Shown: positions 1 to 5,837, counted from the stretch's first letter. The stretch is DNA of 7,618 nt from Saccharofermentans sp. (GCA_024692105.1 JAILMZ010000038.1:1-7618), one strand, 5' to 3'. Notes: generated by a model not told the origin, from the sequence alone. Translations and numbers: made by a program.

Positions 1-624
1 ATGGACGAAGATGCGTGTCCGAGAGGATATGCCGTCTGCTATACCCAGCCGGCACTGGGCAATGGCGGTTGGGGCTGGGACGTCGGCTTTTATGAACCGC
101 AGGGTGCCGACAGCCTCGATTACCTGATAAATCTCGCTATCTACCTTCAGGATGAATACGGCCTGTCCCAAACGAAAGCTTTCGCTGCAGGCTTCAGTAA
201 CGGCGGGTTCATGATGCACAGGGTTGCCATGGAAGCATCTGACATGTTCCTTGCAGTGGTTTCTGTCGCCGGCATTATGACCCAGAAAGTGTGGGACGAG
301 CGCGTTGACAAGACGAGTATCGGTTTCCTCGAGATCTACGGCACGAAAGACCAAGTCGTCCCTCAGAACGGTAACGGCACCGCGGAATCATCGTCTCTTG
401 CGATAGAAGATGTAATGGATTACTGGGCATCCGCTAACGGCCTGGGTTCTTCAAGCGTGGAAGCTCTGTCTGATAAAGCAGAGATCACCAAGTATACAGC
501 TTTCCTGAACAAGACACAGGTCTGGTCCGTCAAGATCGAAGACGGAACTCACGAGTGGTCGGAGGATTTTGCGGGGTTCAGTACGAATGAATTGATACTC
601 GATTTTTTCGATATGTATTGCTAA
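1..624 (+). CDS. CE1/LpqC-type serine esterase (feruloyl esterase / polyhydroxybutyrate depolymerase-like), 5' partial
   Basis: This is an alpha/beta-hydrolase that probably cleaves ester bonds on plant polysaccharide side chains (feruloyl or acetyl xylan esterase type) or similar esters. The nucleophile elbow GFSNGG places Ser66. Asp117 in GTKDQVVP and His184 in DGTHEW complete a plausible triad in the order and spacing usual for the family. The stretch WGWDVGFYEP (24-33) matches the WxxDVGF region that precedes the elbow in LpqC/CE1 esterases. The ATG at base 1 is probably internal: family members have another strand and the oxyanion region before the segment corresponding to GYAVCYTQP, so the true start and any signal peptide lie outside the window. 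The C-terminus (ELILDFFDMYC) looks like the natural end of the domain. The substrate cannot be read from the sequence. The next gene starts 42 bp downstream with its own strong ribosome binding site, and no terminator lies between them. Confidence 0.82.
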   Translation: MDEDACPRGYAVCYTQPALGNGGWGWDVGFYEPQGADSLDYLINLAIYLQDEYGLSQTKAFAAGFSNGGFMMHRVAMEASDMFLAVVSVAGIMTQKVWDERVDKTSIGFLEIYGTKDQVVPQNGNGTAESSSLAIEDVMDYWASANGLGSSSVEALSDKAEITKYTAFLNKTQVWSVKIEDGTHEWSEDFAGFSTNELILDFFDMYC

Positions 625-652
625 TAATAGAGATATCTTCAAATAAATCTGC

Positions 653-659
653 AAGGAGG
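653..659 (+). promoter_or_regulatory. strong Shine-Dalgarno AAGGAGG
   Basis: This is a full anti-16S match seven bases before the ATG at 667. It fixes that start and shows that the downstream gene can be translated independently of the esterase. Confidence 0.9.
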
Positions 660-666
660 CCGAACC

Positions 667-1335
667 ATGAGTAATTCAAAACTGGCCAGCGAAAAATCAG
701 TCTGGCTTAAAGAGTATTGTAAGAGAACCGGTGCCGCAAAAGCCAAGAGCGACAAGCAAAAGGGTCCGATCATCATGATAGTCATACCGCTCATGGTCGG
801 CGGTGTTATAGGTTATCTGATCTACAACGGAGGTCTTAACGATCCCCAGACAGCGAGCACGATCAAGATCCTCGCAATAATCGGCGGCGCGATCTTAGTG
901 TTCGCGCTGCTCCTTACAGCTTTGGGCAAAAAGAAGAATGTCACTTCGAGGACGGAAGAGAACCTGAACGAACTCCTGACGACTGAAGCCGAGGTCAAGG
1001 CTTTCGACACGCAGATGTCAGAAGAACCTCTGTTCAAGGTGGGACTCGATTCCCTTAATTATTTCGCGGCCAACGGGGATTACTTCTACGAGAGATTCTC
1101 TGCCCTGGGCAACGAGACCTATACTTTCGTAAGGATCAAAGACATCGCTTCCCTGCATTACGTTGTGAAGATCAAGGGGCTTGAGAAAGAATACATCATC
1201 GACTTCAGAGACGGTAAGGGGGATGTGCTCCTCAACGGCAGGCTCGACAGCAAGTCGAAATTCGACACCCTCAAGGCAGGGCTCGACTCTGTTATCTCCG
1301 GACTGGAATCCTACGAGGAGGATTCAGGCGAGTAA
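667..1335 (+). CDS. two-helix membrane protein with C-terminal soluble domain, function unknown
   Basis: I do not recognise this 222-aa protein by name. The start is set by AAGGAGG at 653-659, seven bases before the ATG. A basic N-terminal segment (about 1-33, many Lys/Arg) is followed by two hydrophobic helices at about 34-53 and 65-87, joined by a short loop, and then KKK. This predicts a hairpin with both ends in the cytoplasm. Residues about 95-222 are soluble and seem to alternate beta strands (YFYERFSAL, TYTFVRI, HYVVKIKG, EYIIDF, DVLLNG) before a final helix ending in a Glu/Asp-rich tail. That pattern resembles a bacterial PH-like (bPH) domain behind a membrane hairpin, but this is inference from strand order only. 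It lies 42 bp after the esterase and may be co-transcribed with it. A strong hairpin terminator follows directly. Confidence 0.8.
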   Translation: MSNSKLASEKSVWLKEYCKRTGAAKAKSDKQKGPIIMIVIPLMVGGVIGYLIYNGGLNDPQTASTIKILAIIGGAILVFALLLTALGKKKNVTSRTEENLNELLTTEAEVKAFDTQMSEEPLFKVGLDSLNYFAANGDYFYERFSALGNETYTFVRIKDIASLHYVVKIKGLEKEYIIDFRDGKGDVLLNGRLDSKSKFDTLKAGLDSVISGLESYEEDSGE

Positions 1336-1361
1336 GCCTTAGCCTGTTTAGGATCATAAGC

Positions 1362-1394
1362 GGCTCGGATACTTTTTCCGGGCCTTTTTATTTT
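1362..1394 (+). terminator. rho-independent terminator after the two-helix membrane protein
   Basis: GGCTCGGA (1362-1369) pairs with TCCGGGCC (1377-1384) to give an 8-bp stem with one G-T pair and a 7-base loop. It is followed by TTTTTATTTT at 1385-1394. It separates the upstream transcript from the promoter that begins only five bases later at 1399. Confidence 0.9.
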
Positions 1395-1398
1395 GCTG

Positions 1399-1427
1399 TT
1401 GACATAGTAGCAAAAGTATACTATTAT
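1399..1427 (+). promoter_or_regulatory. near-consensus sigma-A promoter of the 92-aa membrane protein operon
   Basis: The -35 TTGACA (1399-1404) is a perfect match, the spacer is 17 bp (1405-1421) and the -10 is TATTAT (1422-1427). The 30 bases from 1398 match the promoter at 7007-7036 at 28 positions. A promoter this strong usually needs a repressor to be controlled, which fits the half-sites lying over it. Confidence 0.88.
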
Positions 1428-1439
1428 TGACGTATAGTA
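1404..1439 (+). promoter_or_regulatory. putative operator: three alternating half-sites at 15-bp pitch
   Basis: ATAGTA (1404-1409), TACTAT (1419-1424) and ATAGTA (1434-1439) form two overlapping inverted repeats, each with a 9-bp spacer, sharing the middle half-site. They cover the spacer, the -10 and the expected transcription start. The same geometry is found at 7013-7048. The cognate regulator is not identified. The position over the core promoter suggests repression. Confidence 0.65.
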
Positions 1440-1451
1440 AGTATCAATCTA

Positions 1452-1463
1452 CAACTAACTAAC
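1452..1463 (+). repeat. short TAAC repeat in the 5' leader
   Basis: CAACTAACTAAC lies in the untranslated leader of the 92-aa gene, 10 bases before its AAAGGAA ribosome binding site (1474-1480). The paralogous leader at 7061-7076 has the same motif with one more TAAC unit. It may be an RNA or protein recognition element, or simply inherited from the duplicated ancestor. Confidence 0.5.
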
Positions 1464-1485
1464 GCGGACAGCGAAAGGAAACAAA

Positions 1486-1764
1486 ATGGATTTTTATACA
1501 GATCTGGCTGCGATGTATCTCGAACAGGCATTGGTGAGCATTGTCCTTCTTTATTGCCTGACAGCCATAGTGCTTTTTATCGTAGACGGCATCAAGGCAA
1601 AGAAAGAACACCGCAAGCGCAAGAAGGTCTTTACGGTAATGTTCGTTATTGCATTGGTCATCTATGCCTTGGCTATCTTAGCCGTTTTGGCTTTGATCGC
1701 GATAATGCTCCTGTATTTCCTTACGTATGTCGGTCTGCCGTTTTGGTTATGGATCTTTAATTGA
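1486..1764 (+). CDS. small membrane protein, 92 aa, paralogue of the 84-aa protein at 7091
   Basis: This small membrane protein has no function I recognise. It opens with MDFYTD, then LEQA, a first helix at about 16-33, a basic cytoplasmic loop DGIKAKKEHRKRKK (34-47), and a long hydrophobic stretch (about 49-90) that could be one long or two short helices. The loop predicts that the N-terminus faces outward. In the first 46 residues about 27 are identical to the 84-aa protein, including the exact block DGIKAKKE, while the second half is conserved only in hydrophobicity. The C-terminal WLWIFN is specific to this copy. Its own strong promoter and putative operator lie 58 bases upstream, and AAAGGAA (1474-1480) is the ribosome binding site. 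The four-helix protein gene starts 19 bases after its stop, so the two are probably co-transcribed. No enzymatic residues are visible, so a structural, signalling or immunity-like role is possible. Confidence 0.82.
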   Translation: MDFYTDLAAMYLEQALVSIVLLYCLTAIVLFIVDGIKAKKEHRKRKKVFTVMFVIALVIYALAILAVLALIAIMLLYFLTYVGLPFWLWIFN

Positions 1765-1770
1765 TTGTTT

Positions 1771-1776
1771 AGGGGG
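1771..1776 (+). promoter_or_regulatory. Shine-Dalgarno AGGGGG that selects the start at 1784
   Basis: The motif is seven bases from the ATG at 1784 but only one base from the in-frame ATG at 1778. The spacing therefore favours 1784 and argues against longer upstream starts, which would also overlap the preceding gene. Confidence 0.65.
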
Positions 1777-1783
1777 AATGGAT

Positions 1784-2257
1784 ATGAGATACACTGTTTT
1801 GGGACTTAACCTGGTATCAGCTGCCGGTCTGTATATATCGTACGGATTCTTCTTCGCGCTTGCCGGCTTGACATCGCTGCTGGAGTTGATGTTCGATGGT
1901 AATACCGAAGATTCGGGAATGGCATTCCTTATGACATGCCTGCCGTTGCTCATTACGACTGTTGTACTGATCTTTAACATAATCGCACAGGCAAGATTTA
2001 AGAAGAGCGGAAAGTTCTTTGCCATAAGCGAGACCATATGCGGCGTGCTGAGCGGCACATTGTACGGGACACTTATCGGAGTCTTGTACTGGATCAATGA
2101 GACATTCGAACATATTTCAGCTAGTGAAGCATCGATCCGCATGGAGAACACAACCATATTTTTCTGGGTGCTCGGGATCATACTGAACATAGTGATCATA
2201 GTCCTGTCGATAATTGCTTCCCGAAAGGCAGGCAGTGCCCGCGTTGCTGCAGTCTGA
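1784..2257 (+). CDS. four-helix integral membrane protein, 157 aa, function unknown
   Basis: I cannot name this protein's family. Four hydrophobic segments are visible at about 8-35, 46-68, 78-103 and 124-146. They are linked by an acidic loop (FDGNTEDSG), a basic loop (QARFKKSGK) and an acidic/polar loop (INETFEHISASEASIRMEN), and the tail is basic (SRKAGSARVAAV). By the positive-inside rule, both termini and the second loop are cytoplasmic and the two acidic loops are external. The start is chosen from AGGGGG spacing; ATG 1778 would add only two residues. It is the second gene of the operon driven by the promoter at 1399, 19 bases after the 92-aa gene. The paralogous locus at 7091 has no such partner, so this gene either was lost there or joined only this copy. 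Confidence 0.78.
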   Translation: MRYTVLGLNLVSAAGLYISYGFFFALAGLTSLLELMFDGNTEDSGMAFLMTCLPLLITTVVLIFNIIAQARFKKSGKFFAISETICGVLSGTLYGTLIGVLYWINETFEHISASEASIRMENTTIFFWVLGIILNIVIIVLSIIASRKAGSARVAAV

Positions 2258-2259
2258 TA

Positions 2260-2315
2260 TATACTAACAGTATAAAAAGAATTATTCTATCTGTATTGAT
2301 AGTGTATTCAAATAC
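2260..2315. promoter_or_regulatory. cluster of three small dyads upstream of the sensor/XRE operon
   Basis: TATACT-AAC-AGTATA (2260-2274), CTATC-N6-GATAG (2287-2302) and GTATT-CA-AATAC (2304-2315) follow one another immediately upstream of and over the predicted -35. No T-run follows the first dyad, so it is not a normal plus-strand terminator. They are more likely binding sites, possibly for the XRE protein encoded by the operon, as such regulators often control themselves. The region is AT-rich, so some symmetry could be chance. Confidence 0.4.
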
Positions 2316-2335
2316 GGCTCACTCTCCTATACAAT
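2307..2335 (+). promoter_or_regulatory. candidate promoter of the membrane-sensor/XRE operon
   Basis: TTCAAA (2307-2312, four of six consensus bases), a 17-bp spacer and TACAAT (2330-2335, five of six) lie 50 bases before the start codon at 2386. The -35 is weak, consistent with a promoter that needs help or is only moderately active. The dyad GTATT-CA-AATAC overlaps the -35. Confidence 0.45.
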
Positions 2336-2369
2336 CAGGGTAGTTGAAATATACTTCCCGTGGGGTTAT

Positions 2370-2377
2370 GGAGGTGA
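2370..2377 (+). promoter_or_regulatory. Shine-Dalgarno GGAGGTGA that selects the start at 2386
   Basis: The motif ends eight bases before ATG 2386. The longer reading frame from TTG 2344 would place this sequence inside the gene and has no ribosome binding site of its own, so 2386 is preferred. Confidence 0.8.
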
Positions 2378-2385
2378 GCGTCAGT

Positions 2386-3021
2386 ATGAAAAAGAATCTG
2401 TTGACCGGCATCGTATGGATTATTGCTGTGACAGTGGTGGTCGGTCTCATAGCCGGTTTTGTTACTTTCAGAAGCACTTCGAAGGTCGCTAACGGTAACA
2501 ACGGCGGAAAAGAATTAAAACCTATCGAGATGATCACGGGTATATATACTCCTGCTTCGCTCAAGCCGGGATGCTATGTGAAAAATGGTTCAAGCATTCC
2601 TTCAAGCGATGACGGTATATGGTGTCATTGTGGGGTGACAAGCGCAGTTGTAAATGTAATCGGTACCGAGACGGATAAAGACAACAAACAACAGGAAGGT
2701 CTGCCCATCAAGAGTCTCAGTATTGTCGATGTGTATAATGGCAATTGTACGATTATATTTACTGTAGAAGGCCTCGATCACCTATATGTAGATTATGATT
2801 ACCCTTTGGATAATCTGAACTATGATCCTATCAAGGTTGCACGGGCCGACGACGGTATCAAGACACAACTGTACGGTTCCGGATTTACCCTTTTAGAAAG
2901 CGCAAACAATTACAGGATTAATTTGATAATCAAGGTCATCATCATTTCTGCTGTCCTTTCCGTTGGAATATTGCTAATCTTAAGAAAACGCAGGAAAAAG
3001 AATCAAGGAGCAGCATTATGA
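2386..3021 (+). CDS. membrane protein with N- and C-terminal helices and an external domain, putative sensor partner of the XRE regulator
   Basis: This 211-aa protein is not one I recognise. It begins MKKN with a helix at about 7-28, and a second helix lies at about 179-199, followed by the strongly basic RKRRKKN. Both ends are therefore predicted cytoplasmic, with about 150 residues outside the membrane between them. The external part has four cysteines (63, 80, 82, 121), including a CHC pair at 80-82, and beta-type stretches (SLSIVDVYNGNCTIIFTV, HLYVDYDY), which suggests a small disulfide-stabilised beta domain. The stop overlaps the start of the XRE gene as ATGA, so translation is coupled and the two products are probably made in a fixed ratio. 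A signal-sensing or regulator-tethering role is inferred only from this pairing. No protease, kinase or transport motif is seen. Confidence 0.8.
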   Translation: MKKNLLTGIVWIIAVTVVVGLIAGFVTFRSTSKVANGNNGGKELKPIEMITGIYTPASLKPGCYVKNGSSIPSSDDGIWCHCGVTSAVVNVIGTETDKDNKQQEGLPIKSLSIVDVYNGNCTIIFTVEGLDHLYVDYDYPLDNLNYDPIKVARADDGIKTQLYGSGFTLLESANNYRINLIIKVIIISAVLSVGILLILRKRRKKNQGAAL

Positions 3022-4082
3022 ACCACGATCTCGCAGCCAATATTAGAACTCTGCGCAAGGAGAGAGGTCTCACCCAAGAGCAGCTTGCGGAAGTTTTCGG
3101 CGTGACCGTGGGCGCAGTGCACAAGTGGGAGGCCGGGCTGTCTACCCCGGAACTGCCGTTGATATTGGAGATGGCGGACTTTTTCGACACGTCCCTTGAT
3201 GTGATGATAGGTTTCGAGGTGCGTGACAACAGGACGGATGTGCTTGCTGCGAGACTTCAGAAGATGGCATATACCATGGACCCGGACGGTCTTGCGGAGG
3301 CAGAGAAAGCTCTTAAGAAGTACCCCCATAATTTTGCGGTCGTCTTCAGCTGTGCATTGCTGTACGGCGTTTACGGCATCAACCCGAAGAACAGGAAACA
3401 CCTTATGCGTTCAGTCGAACTGTTTGAGCAGTCGATAACCCTGATCTCCCAGAACAAAGACCCGGGAGTAGACGAGACTGTTATCTACGGTCAGCTCGCA
3501 GTCCTTCACCAGACGATGGGGAACACCGGTAAGGCCCTGGAGATCTACCGTGAGCACAATGCCGGCGGCGTATACGATATCAGGATAGGGCATCTGCTCA
3601 CGCAGAAAGAGGATTACAAGCAGGCGGATGAATACCTGTCGCGTGCTTTCGTGAAGCAGTTGAACGACAGGGCCGCCTTGATCACGGGCAAACTCAAGTG
3701 CTATCTCAAGGCTAAGGACTATGCCGAGGCAGGGGCACTCATCGAGGCCGCCCTCGCCGAGAACGAGACCTACCGCAAGGGCGGTAAACCTAACGTTCTC
3801 GATAAGTTTGACTGCGTGCTCCTTACTCAGCTTGCGTTTATCGAACTTGAGAAGGGTCATAAGAAGAAGGCAAAAGCTTCCCTAACCCGCGCACGCGAGA
3901 TAGCTGCAAGGTTTGATCAGGCGCCGGACTACGATGCCAAGAACCTGCGTTTTGTCACTTTAAGTGAGAGCCTGATGATGCACGATTCATTTGGTAACAG
4001 CTGTATAGAAGCAATCGAAGGAATGGTTGCAGCGCTGAAGTCTCCGGAGCTTGTGGCTGTGTGGGAGAGCATTGGTGGATAA
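3018..4082 (+). CDS. XRE-family transcriptional regulator with C-terminal TPR-like repeats
   Basis: The N-terminus is a classic XRE/Cro-CI helix-turn-helix (about 4-60): NIRTLRKERGLTQEQLAE, then FGVTVGAVHKWEAG with the recognition helix, then the TPELPLILEMADFFDTSLD segment with a usual DxxxG-like end (DVMIG, 61-65). The rest (about 75-354) is all helical and reads as degenerate TPR-like pairs, for example 91-136, 155-178, 188-212, 223-246 and 267-297 (HKKKAKASLTRAREIA). XRE proteins with helical-repeat tails often bind a peptide or protein ligand that changes DNA binding, as in the RRNPP group; membership in that group is not shown here. AAGGAG (3005-3010) is seven bases from the ATG, and the gene overlaps the membrane protein gene by four bases. 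Its likely input is that membrane protein. Its targets are unknown but could include its own promoter region. Confidence 0.9.
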   Translation: MNHDLAANIRTLRKERGLTQEQLAEVFGVTVGAVHKWEAGLSTPELPLILEMADFFDTSLDVMIGFEVRDNRTDVLAARLQKMAYTMDPDGLAEAEKALKKYPHNFAVVFSCALLYGVYGINPKNRKHLMRSVELFEQSITLISQNKDPGVDETVIYGQLAVLHQTMGNTGKALEIYREHNAGGVYDIRIGHLLTQKEDYKQADEYLSRAFVKQLNDRAALITGKLKCYLKAKDYAEAGALIEAALAENETYRKGGKPNVLDKFDCVLLTQLAFIELEKGHKKKAKASLTRAREIAARFDQAPDYDAKNLRFVTLSESLMMHDSFGNSCIEAIEGMVAALKSPELVAVWESIGG

Positions 4083-4091
4083 GAAGATGAC

Positions 4092-4118
4092 AAGGTGTGG
4101 GTGCTTATACCTTTGATT
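4092..4118 (+). terminator. weak candidate terminator after the XRE gene
   Basis: AAGGTGT (4092-4098) can pair with ATACCTT (4107-4113), giving a 7-bp stem with one G-T pair and an 8-base loop. It is followed only by TGATTTG, so the T-tract is poor. It may terminate inefficiently; the hairpin-rich repeats that follow could also contribute. Confidence 0.3.
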
Positions 4119-4123
4119 TGTAA

Positions 4124-4375
4124 TTATCCGCTCACTTATCCGCTAAGCAACGGATTTCTATAGCGGATTCTCGGCTTGCAGGCTTCAAAAACCTCGTTAT
4201 CCGCTTGCACATCCGCCAAGTAGCGGATTTCTGTAGCGGATTCTCGGCTTGCAGGCTTCAAAAACCTCGTTATCCGCTTGCACATCCGCCAAGTAGCGGA
4301 TTTCTGTAGCGGATTCTCGGCTTGCAGGCTTCAAAAACCTCGTTATCCGCTCACACATCCGCTAAGTAGCGGATT
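4124..4375. repeat. 73-bp tandem repeat array, about 3.5 copies, with internal ATCCGC/GCGGAT dyads
   Basis: The units lie at 4124-4196, 4197-4269, 4270-4342 and a partial 4343-4375, with an exact 73-base period. Units 2 and 3 are identical; unit 1 differs in its first half and the last unit breaks off after 33 bases. Each full unit contains two TCCGC motifs and one or two TAGCGGATT motifs, so it can fold as ATCCGC-CAAGTA-GCGGAT (4211-4228 and 4284-4301). The last unit has a perfect 8-bp-arm dyad, ATCCGCTA-AG-TAGCGGAT (4357-4374). Unit 1 has the shorter ATCCG/CGGAT (4138-4155). The period is not a multiple of three and no long reading frame crosses it, so it is noncoding. Units lack unique spacers, so this is not CRISPR. 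Identical units imply recent duplication or ongoing homogenisation. Confidence 0.93.
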
Positions 4376-4472
4376 CCCTTAATGGCTTTTGGCGGTATCA
4401 CCCCCGGCATTTGTTATTTTTAATGTCATTAGAAAGATACCCAATGACTTCCGCTTGGCAACAGTTGGACTC
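4376..4472. other. noncoding stretch between the repeat array and the next promoter
   Basis: I see no gene here. The only structure noted is a 6-bp dyad GTCATT-N12-AATGAC (4425-4430 / 4443-4448), which may be chance. There is no convincing terminator despite the run of Ts near 4417-4421. Confidence 0.5.
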
Positions 4473-4501
4473 TTCTGAATATCTCAAGAATATGATATAA
4501 A
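4473..4501 (+). promoter_or_regulatory. candidate extended -10 promoter for the zinc-ribbon protein
   Basis: TGATATAAA (4493-4501) gives an extended -10 (TGN then TATAAA). TTCTGA (4473-4478) lies 17 bp upstream as a weak -35. The start codon is 40 bases downstream, a normal leader length. Confidence 0.5.
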
Positions 4502-4526
4502 TTAACTTATACATTCTTAGTGGAAT

Positions 4527-4533
4527 AAGGGGG
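4527..4533 (+). promoter_or_regulatory. Shine-Dalgarno AAGGGGG that selects the start at 4542
   Basis: It is eight bases from ATG 4542 but only two from the in-frame TTG 4536, so the ATG is preferred. Confidence 0.75.
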
Positions 4534-4541
4534 TATTGGTT

Positions 4542-5831
4542 ATGGGATACAATTTCTTTAAGATCACGCAGTTAAAGGAAAACTTCAGACTGAAACTGAA
4601 TAATTTCGTGAATTCTTTGGGTTCGGCCATCGGCGACGGAAAGAATATTCCTTTTGCCGACAACGACATCAGCTATGTGCTTAAGCTCCAGCATGACCGC
4701 ATCAAAGAAAAAGGCCTTAACCTGGAAATGGAGATCTATGACAGGGACAAGGAGCACAATGCTACGGTCGGTTCAGAGTGGAAAGATGCACACTATGAGA
4801 GCTATGTCTGCAACGAGCAGTTAGGCATCAAGAGGAAGTTCACCAAAGACGGCAAAAAGATCTACTCGGATAACATAAGGAGCGTCTTCTACACAACGAT
4901 AACGGATGTTACTACAGGCATTCATCCTGATGATGAGAGCATAAGCTGCCCGAACTGCGGATCTGTCAGCACGATAGCGCAGATCCAGGGCGGATGTCCG
5001 TACTGCGGCACCGTGTACAAGATGGATGACCTGTTCCCCAAGGTCACAGGTTACTATTCGCTCGAAGACGTCGGTATCACAGGCAACGAGCACAAGGCCG
5101 GCATGATACTGACCGTCATAATCACAGGCCTTGTCTTTGCCCTGATACCGCTCATCCTGGATTTCCCTGAATTCATGGCATTCCTCAGGGGTGAATCTGA
5201 TCAGATCGAAATCATCCTCGGAGCGCTGCTTATCATCCCCGTCGGACTGTTGGCCGGATACTTTTTCTACAGCATATTCCTTTTCATCAGGTTGATCGTG
5301 GTCGGTTCAAGCCAGTCTGCGGGCAAGTGGGGCACGATAGGATCCAGGTCGAAATTCGAGCAGCAGATGAAGGCATACAGCCCGGAGTTCTCTTTCGAGT
5401 ACTTCACGAGCAAGGCGATCTCCCTCATCAAGACTGCGGTCTATGCCCCGAATGAGCAGGAATTGCTCTTCTATAAGGGACATCCGCTCGCGCCTGATTT
5501 CAAGGACATAATCGACATGAATTTCGGCGCTGCGCTTGGTGTTGCCGGCATAACGGAAGAAAACGGTGCCGTCACCGTCACGACAGATGCATTCTTTGAT
5601 GTACTGTACTTTAAGAATGACAAGATCAAGTTCAAGAGAGAAACATACCGCGCAGTGTTCTGGAGAAGGACGGACATCCCGATCAACATGCAGTTCTCCA
5701 TGACGAAGATCCAGTGCCCGACATGCGGCAGCAGCTTCAACGCCATCCAGAACAAGATGTGTCCTTACTGCGGACATGAATACGATATCACTTCGCAGGA
5801 CTGGGTGCTTACGGGACTTTGGCGCATATAA
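4542..5831 (+). CDS. membrane protein with two zinc ribbons and a Tim44-like domain
   Basis: This 429-aa protein has a clear modular plan. Residues 1-130 form a soluble domain of unknown type. Zinc ribbon 1 is CPNC...CPYC (Cys136, 139, 152, 155). Two membrane helices lie at about 187-207 and 223-252. A segment at about 263-380, beginning KFEQQMKAYSPEFSFEYF, resembles the bacterial Tim44-like fold (helix with the FSxEYF-type motif, then mixed strands). Zinc ribbon 2 at the C-terminus is CPTC...CPYC (Cys392, 395, 407, 410). Tim44-like domains in bacteria are linked to membrane association and peptide or lipid contact, but their role is poorly defined, so no reaction is assigned. The region 90-125 (NEQLGIKRKFTKDG...SVFYTTITDV) and the region 345-380 (FFDVLYFKNDKIKFKRETYRAVFWRRTDI) each precede a ribbon and look alike in strand and charge pattern, hinting at an internal duplication. 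It converges with the permease gene with six bases between the stops. Confidence 0.85.
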   Translation: MGYNFFKITQLKENFRLKLNNFVNSLGSAIGDGKNIPFADNDISYVLKLQHDRIKEKGLNLEMEIYDRDKEHNATVGSEWKDAHYESYVCNEQLGIKRKFTKDGKKIYSDNIRSVFYTTITDVTTGIHPDDESISCPNCGSVSTIAQIQGGCPYCGTVYKMDDLFPKVTGYYSLEDVGITGNEHKAGMILTVIITGLVFALIPLILDFPEFMAFLRGESDQIEIILGALLIIPVGLLAGYFFYSIFLFIRLIVVGSSQSAGKWGTIGSRSKFEQQMKAYSPEFSFEYFTSKAISLIKTAVYAPNEQELLFYKGHPLAPDFKDIIDMNFGAALGVAGITEENGAVTVTTDAFFDVLYFKNDKIKFKRETYRAVFWRRTDIPINMQFSMTKIQCPTCGSSFNAIQNKMCPYCGHEYDITSQDWVLTGLWRI

Positions 5832-5837
5832 GCCTGA

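Noticed and set aside
1..3. ATG at the first base as the true start of the esterase
   Set aside because: The family has a further N-terminal strand and oxyanion-loop region before this point, so the gene most likely begins upstream of the window.
1747..2199. Minus-strand 150-residue frame opposite the four-helix membrane protein
   Set aside because: The sense frame has four well-formed helices, a ribosome binding site and operon position; the antisense frame has none of these.
3003..3860. Antisense open frames across the XRE regulator gene
   Set aside because: The sense frame has an unambiguous helix-turn-helix and TPR-like helices; the antisense frames lack initiation signals and recognisable features.
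4124..4375. TTATCC motifs resembling DnaA boxes, suggesting a replication origin
   Set aside because: The repeats read TTATCCGCT, with two mismatches to TTATCCACA, no dnaA/dnaN or replication gene is present, and the motif spacing is explained by the 73-bp duplication.
4124..4375. CRISPR array
   Set aside because: The whole 73-base period is repeated without variable spacers, and no cas gene is nearby.
5307..5777. Long antisense open frames (minus strand, also 4821-5093 and 5471-5755) inside the zinc-ribbon gene
   Set aside because: The sense strand encodes clear zinc ribbons and helices; the antisense products are Arg/Leu/His-rich without domains or ribosome binding sites, as expected from codon bias.
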